A stretch of DNA of 26,205 nt from DATLYH01 sp035575035 (lineage in GTDB: Bacteria; Planctomycetota; Planctomycetia; Gemmatales; Gemmataceae), in NCBI GenBank assembly GCA_035575035.1, contig DATLYH010000239.1, forward strand, positions 1 through 26,205. The letters run 5' to 3'. The position numbers were made by a program, and so were the translations under genes. This document shows positions 17,873-25,300 of the stretch, piece by piece. Every line of letters begins with the position of its first letter. The stretch's first letter is position 1. A model generated the notes under the pieces. The model searched no databases. It was given only the letters and a program-made list of their open reading frames with translations, and was not told where the DNA came from.

Positions 17873-17918
17873 CGACTCCTGACTCCGATTCTTGGGCGGG
17901 GGCGCCTGGGACGGTCAA

Positions 17919-17951
17919 CCGCTTGCCGCGCGTCCAGCCGCAAGCGGCAAG
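17919..17951 (-). terminator. Hairpin between TadG-like and ABC genes, candidate terminator
   Basis: CCGCTTGC (17919-17926) pairs with GCAAGCGG (17940-17947), with an alternative pairing CTTGCCGC/GCGGCAAG (17922-17929/17944-17951). It begins about 20 bp after the stop of the TadG-like gene. No T-tract follows, so termination activity is only plausible. Confidence 0.35.
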
Positions 17952-17970
17952 GAAGCCAGGCCATTCGGTA

Positions 17971-20772
17971 TTACTCCAGCAGCGACACCTGCACCCCCGA
18001 CTGCATGATCCGCTGGATGCAGTTCCGCAGACCGTCGCGCATCTCGTCCTCGGTGCCGGTGATCATCTTGTACGGCTTGGCCGTCGTGCCGTACGGCGCA
18101 GTGGTCGAGCCGATGCGTTGTTCCACCGGGATATTGCCGATGGTTTCCATCATCACCAGGGTGTCCGGGGGGGTGGTGCCGACCAGCTGGCCGAACGCGA
18201 TGCAGTGAATCAGCACCGGCTTGGACTTGGTGCCGAAGCCGTGCTTGCTTGACGTGGCAAGCCCCGAGCTGTCGCTCTCGTCGGCGACCAACTCGTTGCA
18301 GAGATTCCTGATCTCATCGACGACGGTGCTGCTGTTGGCGGTCAGTTCGTCGCTCACCGTCGGATACTCGCTGGCGGACGGGTTGCTGCTGTTGTAGCGG
18401 ATGGGGAAGTACGACGCGTGCGGGGTGCTGCTGACCGTGGCGGTCTTGGTGGCCTTGACGTTGGGGTCGCCGTCGGTCTCGAAGATAATCAACTTCTGCG
18501 CTCCCTTGCGACCCAGACCGCCCGCGTCCCCATACGGCGCCGGCGCGGGGTTAAAGGTGCGGAGGCTGGTGTTGATGCTGAACTGATTGAAGGCCAGCAT
18601 CAGCGGCATGGCATAACACGTCCCGCCGATCGGTCGGGGCAGTTCGGCGTTCTTGTTATAATCGTAGATGTTGATGTTGGCGCTGGGGTTGTCCAGCGTG
18701 TACGGCGGAAACCATAGACCGTCGATCATGCGTTGGTAGTCCCGGCCGAGGGGGGCCACCACCCGGTTGAAGCGCCGGCCCTGACCATCGTTGGCCGACC
18801 CTTTGGGATGGCTGAACAAGATCAGGGTAACATGGTCGTTGGGATGGTTCTTCTCCATATCTTTGAGAGCCGCCTGGAAGCCGACCTTGCACGGGAAGGC
18901 GGGCGACTCATGGGTCGTCCCTGGGAACCAATAGTGTTGTTCCTTTTGATAACGGTTGCCCAGGTTGTGATTCCCCAGGAAATCAACGAGGGTCATCGGC
19001 CCGAACCAGAAGTGCAGCCGCGGCCGTTTAGGGTTGTCATTGTAATTCATATAGGGGACGTTGCCTGTGCCGGTCGGTTTGGCGTTGATGGCAACGGTTC
19101 CCCAGCTGAAATCATCGCCATACCCGGTATAAGCGACGATATTGGGGCTGTTATTGGCCGTATCGAGAGTGATAGCCGGGCGCGGCCCGCTGCCGTCCAG
19201 GTCGGCGGTAGCGCCGGCGGAGACATTCGCGTCCCACTTGGAGCTGCCCGAGGCGTTGATCTGCTTGACCCCAAGCACGTAATCGATGTAGTCCTTCCAG
19301 AAACGATAATTCAGGTCGGCAGGCGGCCAGGAGTAGCCACCCGTCCCCCACATCTTGGCGTTAAGGTCGGGATCGGTGGTGGGGTCCGGGATGGCGTCAT
19401 AATAAAGGATACGCCCCGCCTGGAGACGATTCGGAAATGGATTCGGATTGCCGCTCGGCCCGACGTTGCGGATCCAGTAGAAGATCGCCGCATAATTGAT
19501 GCGGTAGTAGTCGGTCCCCTGAACGCTGGGGGAGCGCCAGTTGCCGCTGCTGTCCCAGAGCCTGGTGTTATCGTCCAGCGGGGCCGTACCGGCCGCGTTC
19601 AGGAAGAAACGCTTGCGCCAGTCCTTGGCGCCGTTGTTATAAACGGCGTTATAGCCCGGAACGGTGGTATCGACCCCCCGCGGGTCCGGCGGCCAGATGA
19701 AGAAGGTCTTGCCCCAGTAGCCCGGCCCTTGGGTATAGCCGGCGAAGCTCGTGCCGTAGCCGTTGGTTTCCCAGGTGGCGTTGTAGGAGGTGCCGCCGGT
19801 GATGTCCCGCACACGTTGCGCCCAGCTCGAGCCGGTGTTGAAGTTGCTCTTCCACGGCTTGTCGCCGCTCACCCAGCCGGTGCTATCGCCATTGCCCGCC
19901 GCGGTCCAGGCCGGCACCTCATCATTGGGGACGTTCGGCGTCCGCACATGTTGATAGTAATCATTAATCATCGGCGTGCGGTTGGCGTTCTGAGGCATCG
20001 CCTTGGTGAAGTTGCACAGGGCATAGGAGGAGCTGTAGGGCGTGGTCCGGCGCAGGCCGGCCGACGAACTGCTGTAGTGACCGAACGTGGGGATGGTGTC
20101 GTCGGGGTTGTTGCCCCCTTCGCGTGTGCCGCTGTGGTCCACGCCGATCAGGCTGTCGTAGCGCATCGACCCGGACAGGTCCATGATGATGGCCACGTCG
20201 CGCGGCCGGTGGGCCGCCATGGACGTGGCCCGGACGGTAAAACCGCCGTCCGGCTTGAAGATCTTGCCAAAGGCATACTCGCCGGTGTACTCGACCGTGG
20301 TCCGCACCAGGCTCCAGTTCGAGTTCGGGTCCTTCTGCGGATAGCGCGGCACGAACTGCTTGGTGTAGGTGACGCCGTTGAGGGTGATCGAGTCATAATA
20401 GGTGTAGGAGCCGATCTGGATAGTGAGCTTCACCTTGGACTGCGAAGGGGCCGCGGTGTTGAGGGTTTCGCCCAGGATCTTGTTCTCCCGGGCCGCCGCC
20501 GTGGCGTTGTCATCGACCTGTTCATAATTGTTGTTCTTGGTGTCGTCGGTGGCAGAGACGAACTGGCCGTTGAGCGTCCGCGCCCCGGCCATAGCAGCGG
20601 CATCCGCCATGTTCTGCGCCTGGCTTCGGGCCACCGCGATCATGCCCAGGTCGATCGCCAGTGCCAGAAAGCCGAACAGAACGATCAGCGTCAGGACAAC
20701 CAGGGGCAGGACGGCCCCGAAACGCCGGGACCGGCCGACCGTGTTCGCCGACTTGGCACAGCAGACGTACAT
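17971..20772 (-). CDS. TadG-like protein with von Willebrand factor A domain
   Basis: The protein has 933 residues. The N-terminus is the TadG type: a membrane helix (about 20-42, LPLVVLTLIVLFGFLALAID) followed by ARSQAQNMADAAAMAGARTL. A vWA MIDAS motif DLSGS stands at 198-202 (VAIIMDLSGSMRYD). The rest of the vWA core appears only much later: HVTLILFSHP near 645 and LIIFETDGDPN near 760. About 415 residues rich in Asn, Gly, Trp and Tyr therefore interrupt the domain. The C-terminus has ALRNCIQ-like helices (GLRNCIQRIMQSGVQV). Tad proteins build Flp pili or related surface structures. GAGGAG precedes the ATG at 20772 by 7 nt. It is the last gene of an operon with two TadE-like genes; no Tad secretion ATPase is in the window. 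Confidence 0.9.
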   Translation of the reverse strand: MYVCCAKSANTVGRSRRFGAVLPLVVLTLIVLFGFLALAIDLGMIAVARSQAQNMADAAAMAGARTLNGQFVSATDDTKNNNYEQVDDNATAAARENKILGETLNTAAPSQSKVKLTIQIGSYTYYDSITLNGVTYTKQFVPRYPQKDPNSNWSLVRTTVEYTGEYAFGKIFKPDGGFTVRATSMAAHRPRDVAIIMDLSGSMRYDSLIGVDHSGTREGGNNPDDTIPTFGHYSSSSAGLRRTTPYSSSYALCNFTKAMPQNANRTPMINDYYQHVRTPNVPNDEVPAWTAAGNGDSTGWVSGDKPWKSNFNTGSSWAQRVRDITGGTSYNATWETNGYGTSFAGYTQGPGYWGKTFFIWPPDPRGVDTTVPGYNAVYNNGAKDWRKRFFLNAAGTAPLDDNTRLWDSSGNWRSPSVQGTDYYRINYAAIFYWIRNVGPSGNPNPFPNRLQAGRILYYDAIPDPTTDPDLNAKMWGTGGYSWPPADLNYRFWKDYIDYVLGVKQINASGSSKWDANVSAGATADLDGSGPRPAITLDTANNSPNIVAYTGYGDDFSWGTVAINAKPTGTGNVPYMNYNDNPKRPRLHFWFGPMTLVDFLGNHNLGNRYQKEQHYWFPGTTHESPAFPCKVGFQAALKDMEKNHPNDHVTLILFSHPKGSANDGQGRRFNRVVAPLGRDYQRMIDGLWFPPYTLDNPSANINIYDYNKNAELPRPIGGTCYAMPLMLAFNQFSINTSLRTFNPAPAPYGDAGGLGRKGAQKLIIFETDGDPNVKATKTATVSSTPHASYFPIRYNSSNPSASEYPTVSDELTANSSTVVDEIRNLCNELVADESDSSGLATSSKHGFGTKSKPVLIHCIAFGQLVGTTPPDTLVMMETIGNIPVEQRIGSTTAPYGTTAKPYKMITGTEDEMRDGLRNCIQRIMQSGVQVSLLE

Positions 20773-20801
20773 GATAGGCTCCTCTGTTCGACGGGGGACA
20801 A

Positions 20802-21302
20802 TCAGTTGGCCTCGCTGTACATGACCGAGGTGACCTGGATCGGGATCGTCCCGCTGGCATCAACGACCATGAAGAGAAACGAGGGGAGAATCGGCTTGTA
20901 CTTCCCTGTGACACGGACGGCGACCAACTCGCCGAACAGGGCATCCTTCCAGTTATTGCTCGCGTGGTCCCAGGTGTTGCCCGGGTTGACCGGACTGCCG
21001 TTCGCCGCGGCGCGGTAAACCTGGATGTCGCTGGTCTTGTTGAAGCCTTCGAGCTGGCTGTCCAGACCGGACAGGGCGCCGAAGGTCACATCCTGGATGT
21101 TTACGGTCGTCTTGTCGTAGGTGTGGACGACGGCGTAACGGGCCCCTTCCCGGGCCGCGTGCTCCAGGACCTGCCGGGTCATCAGGAACCGGCCGTACTC
21201 GAGGATGCCGAACACGAGCAACAGCACGATCGGCGCGATCAGCGCCATCTCCACCACGGTGGTGGCACGGCGCGGGGCGTTTCGGGTTCGGATGGTGCGC
21301 AT
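20802..21302 (-). CDS. TadE-like pseudopilin (second)
   Basis: The protein has 166 residues. It starts MRTIRTRNAPRRATTVVEMA, followed by the hydrophobic helix LIAPIVLLLVFGILEYGRFL and the TadE hallmark HAAREGARYAVV. The longer open frame upstream of 21302 overlaps the previous gene and is rejected. AGGAG lies about 10 nt before the ATG. TadE proteins are minor pseudopilins processed by a TadV-type peptidase and exported by the Tad system. The gene is 29 bp from both neighbours, so the three Tad genes form one operon. The C-terminal half is beta-rich and ends VTSVMYSEAN. Confidence 0.93.
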   Translation of the reverse strand: MRTIRTRNAPRRATTVVEMALIAPIVLLLVFGILEYGRFLMTRQVLEHAAREGARYAVVHTYDKTTVNIQDVTFGALSGLDSQLEGFNKTSDIQVYRAAANGSPVNPGNTWDHASNNWKDALFGELVAVRVTGKYKPILPSFLFMVVDASGTIPIQVTSVMYSEAN

Positions 21303-21331
21303 GGCCTCAGTCTCCTGCTCCGGACGGGGGC

Positions 21332-21841
21332 TTACTCGATGGGCGGCGCGAAGGACACTTCCAATACCTGGTCCTTCATGGAGAACCAGTGCGACTCCGC
21401 CCGCAACTCGGCCGGGGGGGTGATCGGCGCGAAGCCGCTCCCGGGATCGGTCGTGAACCGATTCACCAAGATCCAGCGAACGTTGCGGAACGGCAGCGAT
21501 ACATCGATCCGGAAGTGGTCCAGGTGGTTGTACTCGCGGGGGTCGGTATCGACCTTGTTCTGGGTCACGTTGGTGACGGTGACGACCACGCCGGTGGTGT
21601 CGAAGCCGGCGGCAGCGATGTAGTTGATGACTGCGTTCTTGACCTCCTCCAGGCTCCGCTGACCGGTCGAGCCCTGGCGGGCGCCTTCGCGGGCGGCATT
21701 GGTAAGGATCTGCTGGGCCTCGACCAGGCGCCCCACCTCCCACAGGCCAAGCAGGGCGGCGAACAGCAAGGGTGATACCAACGCAAATTCGACGGCGGCG
21801 GTGCCTGCGCGGGGGGCGGAGCGGGAATGGGCAGCGATCAT
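21332..21841 (-). CDS. TadE-like pseudopilin (first)
   Basis: The protein has 169 residues, starting MIAAHSRSAPRAGTAAVEFA. The helix LVSPLLFAALLGLWEVGRLV follows, with AREGARQG as the TadE hallmark. The Glu in AVEFAL matches the conserved pseudopilin Glu5. ATG 21841 is preferred over TTG 21859 because a GAGG sequence stands about 6 nt upstream. The mature part contains repeated Val/Thr strands (GVVVTVTNVTQNKVDTD) and probably forms a small beta domain. It is the first gene of the Tad operon, behind a candidate promoter at 22073-22102 and a leader of about 225 nt. Confidence 0.93.
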   Translation of the reverse strand: MIAAHSRSAPRAGTAAVEFALVSPLLFAALLGLWEVGRLVEAQQILTNAAREGARQGSTGQRSLEEVKNAVINYIAAAGFDTTGVVVTVTNVTQNKVDTDPREYNHLDHFRIDVSLPFRNVRWILVNRFTTDPGSGFAPITPPAELRAESHWFSMKDQVLEVSFAPPIE

Positions 21842-22072
21842 GGAGGGCCTCACAAGCAATGGGGTACCGATACCTGGTCGGGGTTCACGGCCGACCTGGA
21901 ACGAGGCGGTTGAGGGGGTGAGACGGACCCGTCAACGCCGCATCCTGCGGCAAGGAGGGACAGGCCCGCACCGGCAGGGCGGCCGGACAAGGGGCCGGTG
22001 AGGGAGCAGACGATACCGGAACGCACGGTCCGCCGCTGGGTCGGTAGAACCGCTCACAGTCGTTCCGACTGA

Positions 22073-22102
22073 AGTATAGGATATAAACGCGAAGGGAGGC
22101 AA
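22073..22102 (-). promoter_or_regulatory. Candidate sigma-70-type promoter of the Tad operon
   Basis: On the minus strand TTGCCT (22097-22102) and TATACT (22073-22078) are separated by 18 bp, in an AT-richer patch. Transcription would start near 22066 and give a leader of about 225 nt before the first TadE gene. The site lies just downstream of the stop of the 46-residue gene. Confidence 0.45.
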
Positions 22103-22113
22103 ATCGCCTTCGG

Positions 22114-22254
22114 TCATTCGTCGCGGTATTTCTCCTTGTCGCGGCTGAGGGCGACCACCAGGACAATCACCGCAACGACAGCTGCCAGCCCGCACGTGAG
22201 GCCGACCAACAGGATGAGAAGCTCTTGGACGCCCAGACCGAAAACCCCGATCAT
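22114..22254 (-). CDS. 46-residue single-span membrane protein
   Basis: This short gene begins MIGVFGLGVQELLILLVGLT. One membrane span covers about residues 8-38, and the charged end LSRDKEKYRDE is probably cytoplasmic. GGGAGGA lies 5 nt before the ATG, a strong ribosome-binding site that supports real translation. The first 18 residues resemble the N-terminus of TatA/TatB proteins (FGLGxxELLIILV), but the amphipathic helix of those proteins is missing. Similar tiny membrane proteins are common and usually uncharacterised. It lies 272 bp upstream of the Tad operon on the same strand and divergent from purF. No function can be assigned. Confidence 0.75.
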   Translation of the reverse strand: MIGVFGLGVQELLILLVGLTCGLAAVVAVIVLVVALSRDKEKYRDE

Positions 22255-22376
22255 ATCGTCCTCCCGGATCAGTCGGATGGCCCCGGCAAGTTGGGCGCAA
22301 GGCGCGGCCGGCGCCGGTTATGCGCGGCATGACCGGCAGGGCGGTTAGGCCGCCGCCCGGTCGTGGCTGCGTGCGC

Positions 22377-22405
22377 TTGTTGCGGCGGCGTCGATTTTCT
22401 ATAAT
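22377..22405 (+). promoter_or_regulatory. Candidate purF promoter
   Basis: TATAAT (22400-22405) lies 17 bp after a weak -35 TTGTTG (22377-22382). Directly overlapping, the 12-bp AATTAATTCTTG is repeated in tandem (22403-22414 and 22415-22426); each copy contains the palindrome AATTAATT. This AT-rich block about 75-95 bp before purF could be a promoter with an operator. Confidence 0.45.
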
Positions 22406-22497
22406 TAATTCTTGAATTAATTCTTGCTGTTCCCCGTGCTACCTGGAAGAGGTACCCGGCGCCCGCGATGGACCAACCCTCCCGGTGAGTCCCCCGA

Positions 22498-24093
22498 ATG
22501 GACGAGCTGCAGCATGAATGTGGAATCGCCGCCATCTATCATCTGGAAAGCTCCATCCCGTCCCGGTTGGCCCCGGTCGCTGGGCCCGAGCAGGTGTCGC
22601 GGCTGATGCCGCGGATGCTGCTCGATTTGCAGAACCGCGGCCAGCTCGCTGCCGGTTTCACCACCTATAACCCGCGCCGCGAGAAGCTCCTCGACACCTA
22701 CAAGCAGATCGGCACGGTCATCGAGGCCTTCCGCCTCAGCCACCAGGCCAAGTACGACAGCATCATGCGCGAGTACGCCGGCCGGGCGGCCATCGGCCAT
22801 GTCCGTTACGCCACCTGTGGGGCCAACGACCGCAGCTACGCCCAGCCGTTCGAACGGCACCACGGCTGCAAGTGGAAGTGGTTCAGCCTGGCGTTCAACG
22901 GCCAGCTCACCAACTTTGCCGACCTGCGCGACGAGCTGCTGACGATGGCCGACTACCACCTGACGCGCAACACCGACACGGAAGTCATCATGCACTACCT
23001 CGGCTACGAGCTGCGGAACGACCAGCGGCCCGACCTGGTGCAGGTCTTCCACAACCTGAGTCGCAAATTCGACGGTGCCTACAACATTGTCTTTCTGAAC
23101 GCAATGGGCGACCTGGCGGTGGTGCGCGATCCGAAGGGCTTCCGGCCGCTCTGCTACGCTCAGGACGGCCCGCTGTTCGCCGCCGCCAGCGAGAGCGTGG
23201 CCCTGTTGAACCTCGGCTTCCGCGACGTGCGCTCGCTGGAGCCGGGCGAGATGATCATCATCCAGGACAACCAGATCCGCTTCGAGCGCTTCGCGCCGCG
23301 GCAGACGCCGGCCCACTGTTTCTTTGAGTGGATCTACTTTGCCAACGTCGCCAGCACCCTGGATGAGCGGAGCGTCTACCTGACGCGGTCGGCCCTGGGC
23401 AAGGAGTTGGCCCGGCAAGAGCGGCAGCTGGGGCGGGTTCCCATGGATCAGGACACGATCATCGTACCGGTGCCGGACACCGGTAAGGCTGCTGCCGACG
23501 CCATGGCCCACGAGCTGCGGCTGCCGTCGGTCGAGGGGCTGATCCGCAATCGCTACGTCGGCCGAACGTTCATCGAGGGGCAGAACCGGGCCCAGCGGGT
23601 GCAGCTGAAGTACACGCCGCTCCGTGAGGTACTCTGCGGCAAACGGGTGCTGCTGATCGAGGACACCATCGTCCGCAGCACTACCATGAAGACGCTGGTC
23701 CACGACCTGCGTGAGCGCGGCGGGGCCCGGGAGATCCACGTCCGGGTCGCCTGTCCGCCGATCGTGGCGCCGTGCTTTTACGGCATCGATATGTCCACGG
23801 TGCGCGAGCTGTACGCCCCGCGCTTCCTGAAGGGGCCCCGGCCGACGGTCGAGGAGCAAAACGCGATGGCCGCCGAGCTGGGCGCCGACAGCCTCTTCTA
23901 TCTCCCCCTGGAAGCGGTGGCCCGCTGCATCGGCCTGGACGCCGACCGCCTTTGCCGGGCCTGCATCACCGGCAAGTATCCGACCCCCAAGGGGGAGGAG
24001 CTGTACCAACTCGCCCTCCGCAACCGCAACGGTGATGACAACGGCCGCACCTACGAGGCGAATGCGGTGGCCAAGGCCCGCACCTGTCCATAG
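22498..24093 (+). CDS. purF: Amidophosphoribosyltransferase (glutamine PRPP amidotransferase)
   Basis: The 531-residue protein makes 5-phosphoribosylamine from PRPP and glutamine, the first step of purine synthesis. The start MDELQHECGIAAIYHLE places the N-terminal nucleophile at Cys8, so a seven-residue propeptide must be removed, as in the B. subtilis-type enzyme. The glutaminase half contains YATCGAND and FNGQLTNF. The PRPP-binding loop is VLLIEDTIVRSTT (384-396). Cys274, Cys426, Cys486 and Cys489 (CFFEWIYFA, APCFYGID, CRAC) match the four iron-sulfur ligands of that enzyme type. ATG 22498 is the only reasonable start: an in-frame ATG at 22468 is followed by a stop at 22486. The ribosome-binding site is poor. 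It is a single gene, not in a pur operon here. Confidence 0.95.
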   Translation: MDELQHECGIAAIYHLESSIPSRLAPVAGPEQVSRLMPRMLLDLQNRGQLAAGFTTYNPRREKLLDTYKQIGTVIEAFRLSHQAKYDSIMREYAGRAAIGHVRYATCGANDRSYAQPFERHHGCKWKWFSLAFNGQLTNFADLRDELLTMADYHLTRNTDTEVIMHYLGYELRNDQRPDLVQVFHNLSRKFDGAYNIVFLNAMGDLAVVRDPKGFRPLCYAQDGPLFAAASESVALLNLGFRDVRSLEPGEMIIIQDNQIRFERFAPRQTPAHCFFEWIYFANVASTLDERSVYLTRSALGKELARQERQLGRVPMDQDTIIVPVPDTGKAAADAMAHELRLPSVEGLIRNRYVGRTFIEGQNRAQRVQLKYTPLREVLCGKRVLLIEDTIVRSTTMKTLVHDLRERGGAREIHVRVACPPIVAPCFYGIDMSTVRELYAPRFLKGPRPTVEEQNAMAAELGADSLFYLPLEAVARCIGLDADRLCRACITGKYPTPKGEELYQLALRNRNGDDNGRTYEANAVAKARTCP

Positions 24094-24166
24094 TCAGTAG
24101 TCAGTAGTCCGTAGTCCGGAGCAAGAAAGGCCCTGCTACGGACTACAGGCTATGGACTACGGACGG
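24094..24166. repeat. GTAGTCC-type repeat with alternative hairpins, after purF
   Basis: A direct tract TAGTCAGTAGTCAGTAGTCC runs into GTAGTCCG. GTAGTCCGTAG (24104-24114) pairs with CTACGGACTAC (24136-24146), and GTCCGTAGTCC (24107-24117) can instead pair with GGACTACGGAC (24154-24164). The element fills the gap between purF and the TIM-barrel gene. It may act as a terminator or be a mobile short repeat. Confidence 0.7.
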
Positions 24167-24170
24167 TTCG

Positions 24171-25160
24171 ATGAAAGACCCCTGGCAACCTTACCTGCAG
24201 CTTGGCATTGTCCACTTCATGGCCTTCCCAGAGTGCCTGACCGGGGAGGGACCGCTGTTCGACACCCTCTGCACCATCTGCGACGATCCCTTCTTTGACG
24301 CGGTCGATGTCGGCCCCATGTACGACGCCGGCCAGCGCCGGGAGTGCGCCGCCCTGCTGCGCGACAGTCAGATGAGCGTGACGTTTGCCTGTCAGCCGTT
24401 GCAGTTGACCAAGGGACTCGACTTGAACGCCGCCGACCGGGAGCAGCGGCAGCAAGCAGTGGAGGCGATTGTGGGGCTGCTCGATCAGGCGAAAGAATTG
24501 GGGGCGAGCCGGTTCGGACTGATGAGCGGCAAGAACGTACCGCCGGCCGAGCGGGCGGCTGCTCAGGATCGGCTGATCGGCGAGTTGCTCCGCATCTGCA
24601 AGGCGGCCCGCGACCGGGCGGGGCTGCCGGTGGTGCTGGAGATCTTCGACCACGATGTGGACAAGAAGGCGCTGGTCGGCCCCTGCGCCACGGCGGCGGC
24701 CGTCGCCCGGGCAGTGCGAAACGAGTTCCCCGATTTCGGCCTGCTCCATGACCTGAGCCACATCTATCTTTGCCATGAAACGCCGGAGAAACACTTCCCG
24801 CTGATCCGCGAGCACCTGGTGGCGGTGCATCTGGGCAATAGCGTCTCGGACCCGAAGCATCCGATGTACGGCGACACGCACCCGCTGTTCGGCATGGCCG
24901 GCAGCGACAGCGACGTGCCGCAGCTGCGCGACTTCCTCCGAGTGTTGTTCGACATCGGCTTTTTGCGCCCCCTCACCCCTCCCCCTCTCTCCCCCGGGGG
25001 AGAGGGGAGATACGTTTCTTCCTCTCTTCCCCCTGGGGGAAGAGGGGTAAGGGGACGGCCGGTCTGCGCCTTCGAGATCCGGACGCCGGCCGGGGTGCGG
25101 CCGCAAACGGCCATCGCCAACATGAAGCGGACCTGGCAGCAAGCCTGGTGGACGCTCTGA
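24171..25160 (+). CDS. Sugar phosphate isomerase/epimerase-like TIM barrel protein
   Basis: The protein has 329 residues with the xylose-isomerase-like (AP endonuclease 2) barrel pattern. Metal-ligand candidates occur in order: Glu157 (VVLEIFDHD), Asp194 and His197 (LLHDLSHIYL), His220 (AVHLGNS) and Glu302 (CAFEIRTPAG). This fits enzymes that isomerise or epimerise sugars or sugar acids using a divalent metal; the substrate is unknown. Residues about 267-295 (PLTPPPLSPGGEGRYVSSSL and onward) are encoded by a palindromic repeat and split strand 8 from the preceding helix. It is unclear whether activity survives. There is no signal peptide. No good ribosome-binding site is seen before ATG 24171, which directly follows the GTAGTCC repeat. 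Confidence 0.85.
   Translation: MKDPWQPYLQLGIVHFMAFPECLTGEGPLFDTLCTICDDPFFDAVDVGPMYDAGQRRECAALLRDSQMSVTFACQPLQLTKGLDLNAADREQRQQAVEAIVGLLDQAKELGASRFGLMSGKNVPPAERAAAQDRLIGELLRICKAARDRAGLPVVLEIFDHDVDKKALVGPCATAAAVARAVRNEFPDFGLLHDLSHIYLCHETPEKHFPLIREHLVAVHLGNSVSDPKHPMYGDTHPLFGMAGSDSDVPQLRDFLRVLFDIGFLRPLTPPPLSPGGEGRYVSSSLPPGGRGVRGRPVCAFEIRTPAGVRPQTAIANMKRTWQQAWWTL
24969..25054. repeat. Palindromic C/G-rich element inside the TIM-barrel gene
   Basis: The outer arms CCCCTCACCCCT (24969-24980) and AGGGGTAAGGGG (25043-25054) pair with one mismatch. Between them lie two strong hairpins, CCTCTCTCCCCCGGGGGAG with its complement, and CTCTTCCCCCTGGGGGAAG. The element keeps the reading frame open. It belongs to the same type as the one at 6555-6609. 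Confidence 0.85.
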
Positions 25161-25170
25161 AACCCACGAT

Positions 25171-25251
25171 CAGAGCCCGGAGCGTGAGCGACGGGTACTC
25201 CGAGCCCGGAGCGTCCGCGACGGGCCCCGGCGCTGACGCTTCGGGCTCTGA
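25171..25251. repeat. Inverted copies of the 29-bp GC-rich repeat
   Basis: Two units in reverse orientation (GAGCCCGGAGCGTGAGCGAC from 25172, GAGCCCGGAGCGTCCGCGAC from 25202) are followed by one in forward orientation (GGCGCTGACGCTTCGGGCTC to about 25249). The first and last can form a long hairpin with two mismatches (CAGAGCCCGGAGCGTGAGCG with CGCTGACGCTTCGGGCTCTG). It follows the TIM-barrel stop. Confidence 0.8.
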
Positions 25252-25264
25252 GCTCGACTTTTCC

Positions 25265-25283
25265 AGCGAGTTCTAGACTCGCT
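25265..25283. terminator. Small hairpin between convergent genes
   Basis: AGCGAGT (25265-25271) and ACTCGCT (25277-25283) pair perfectly around a 5-nt loop. It lies between the TIM-barrel gene and the transposase remnant. There is no T-run, so a terminator is tentative. Confidence 0.3.
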
Positions 25284-25300
25284 GTCTACGTAATTGACGT

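Noticed and set aside
18733..21018. Plus-strand frame of 761 codons
   Set aside because: It is antisense to the TadG-like gene. The translation is Arg/Val/Gly-rich without domain motifs, whereas the minus strand has TadG and vWA motifs.
20802..21743. Longer 313-codon version of the second TadE gene
   Set aside because: The extra N-terminal part overlaps the first TadE gene in another frame. The pseudopilin N-terminus requires the start at 21302.
22417..24009. Minus-strand frame of 530 codons
   Set aside because: It is antisense to purF, whose catalytic, PRPP and Fe-S motifs are all on the plus strand.
24150..25142. Minus-strand frame of 330 codons
   Set aside because: It is the shadow of the TIM-barrel gene, which carries recognisable metal-ligand motifs on the plus strand.
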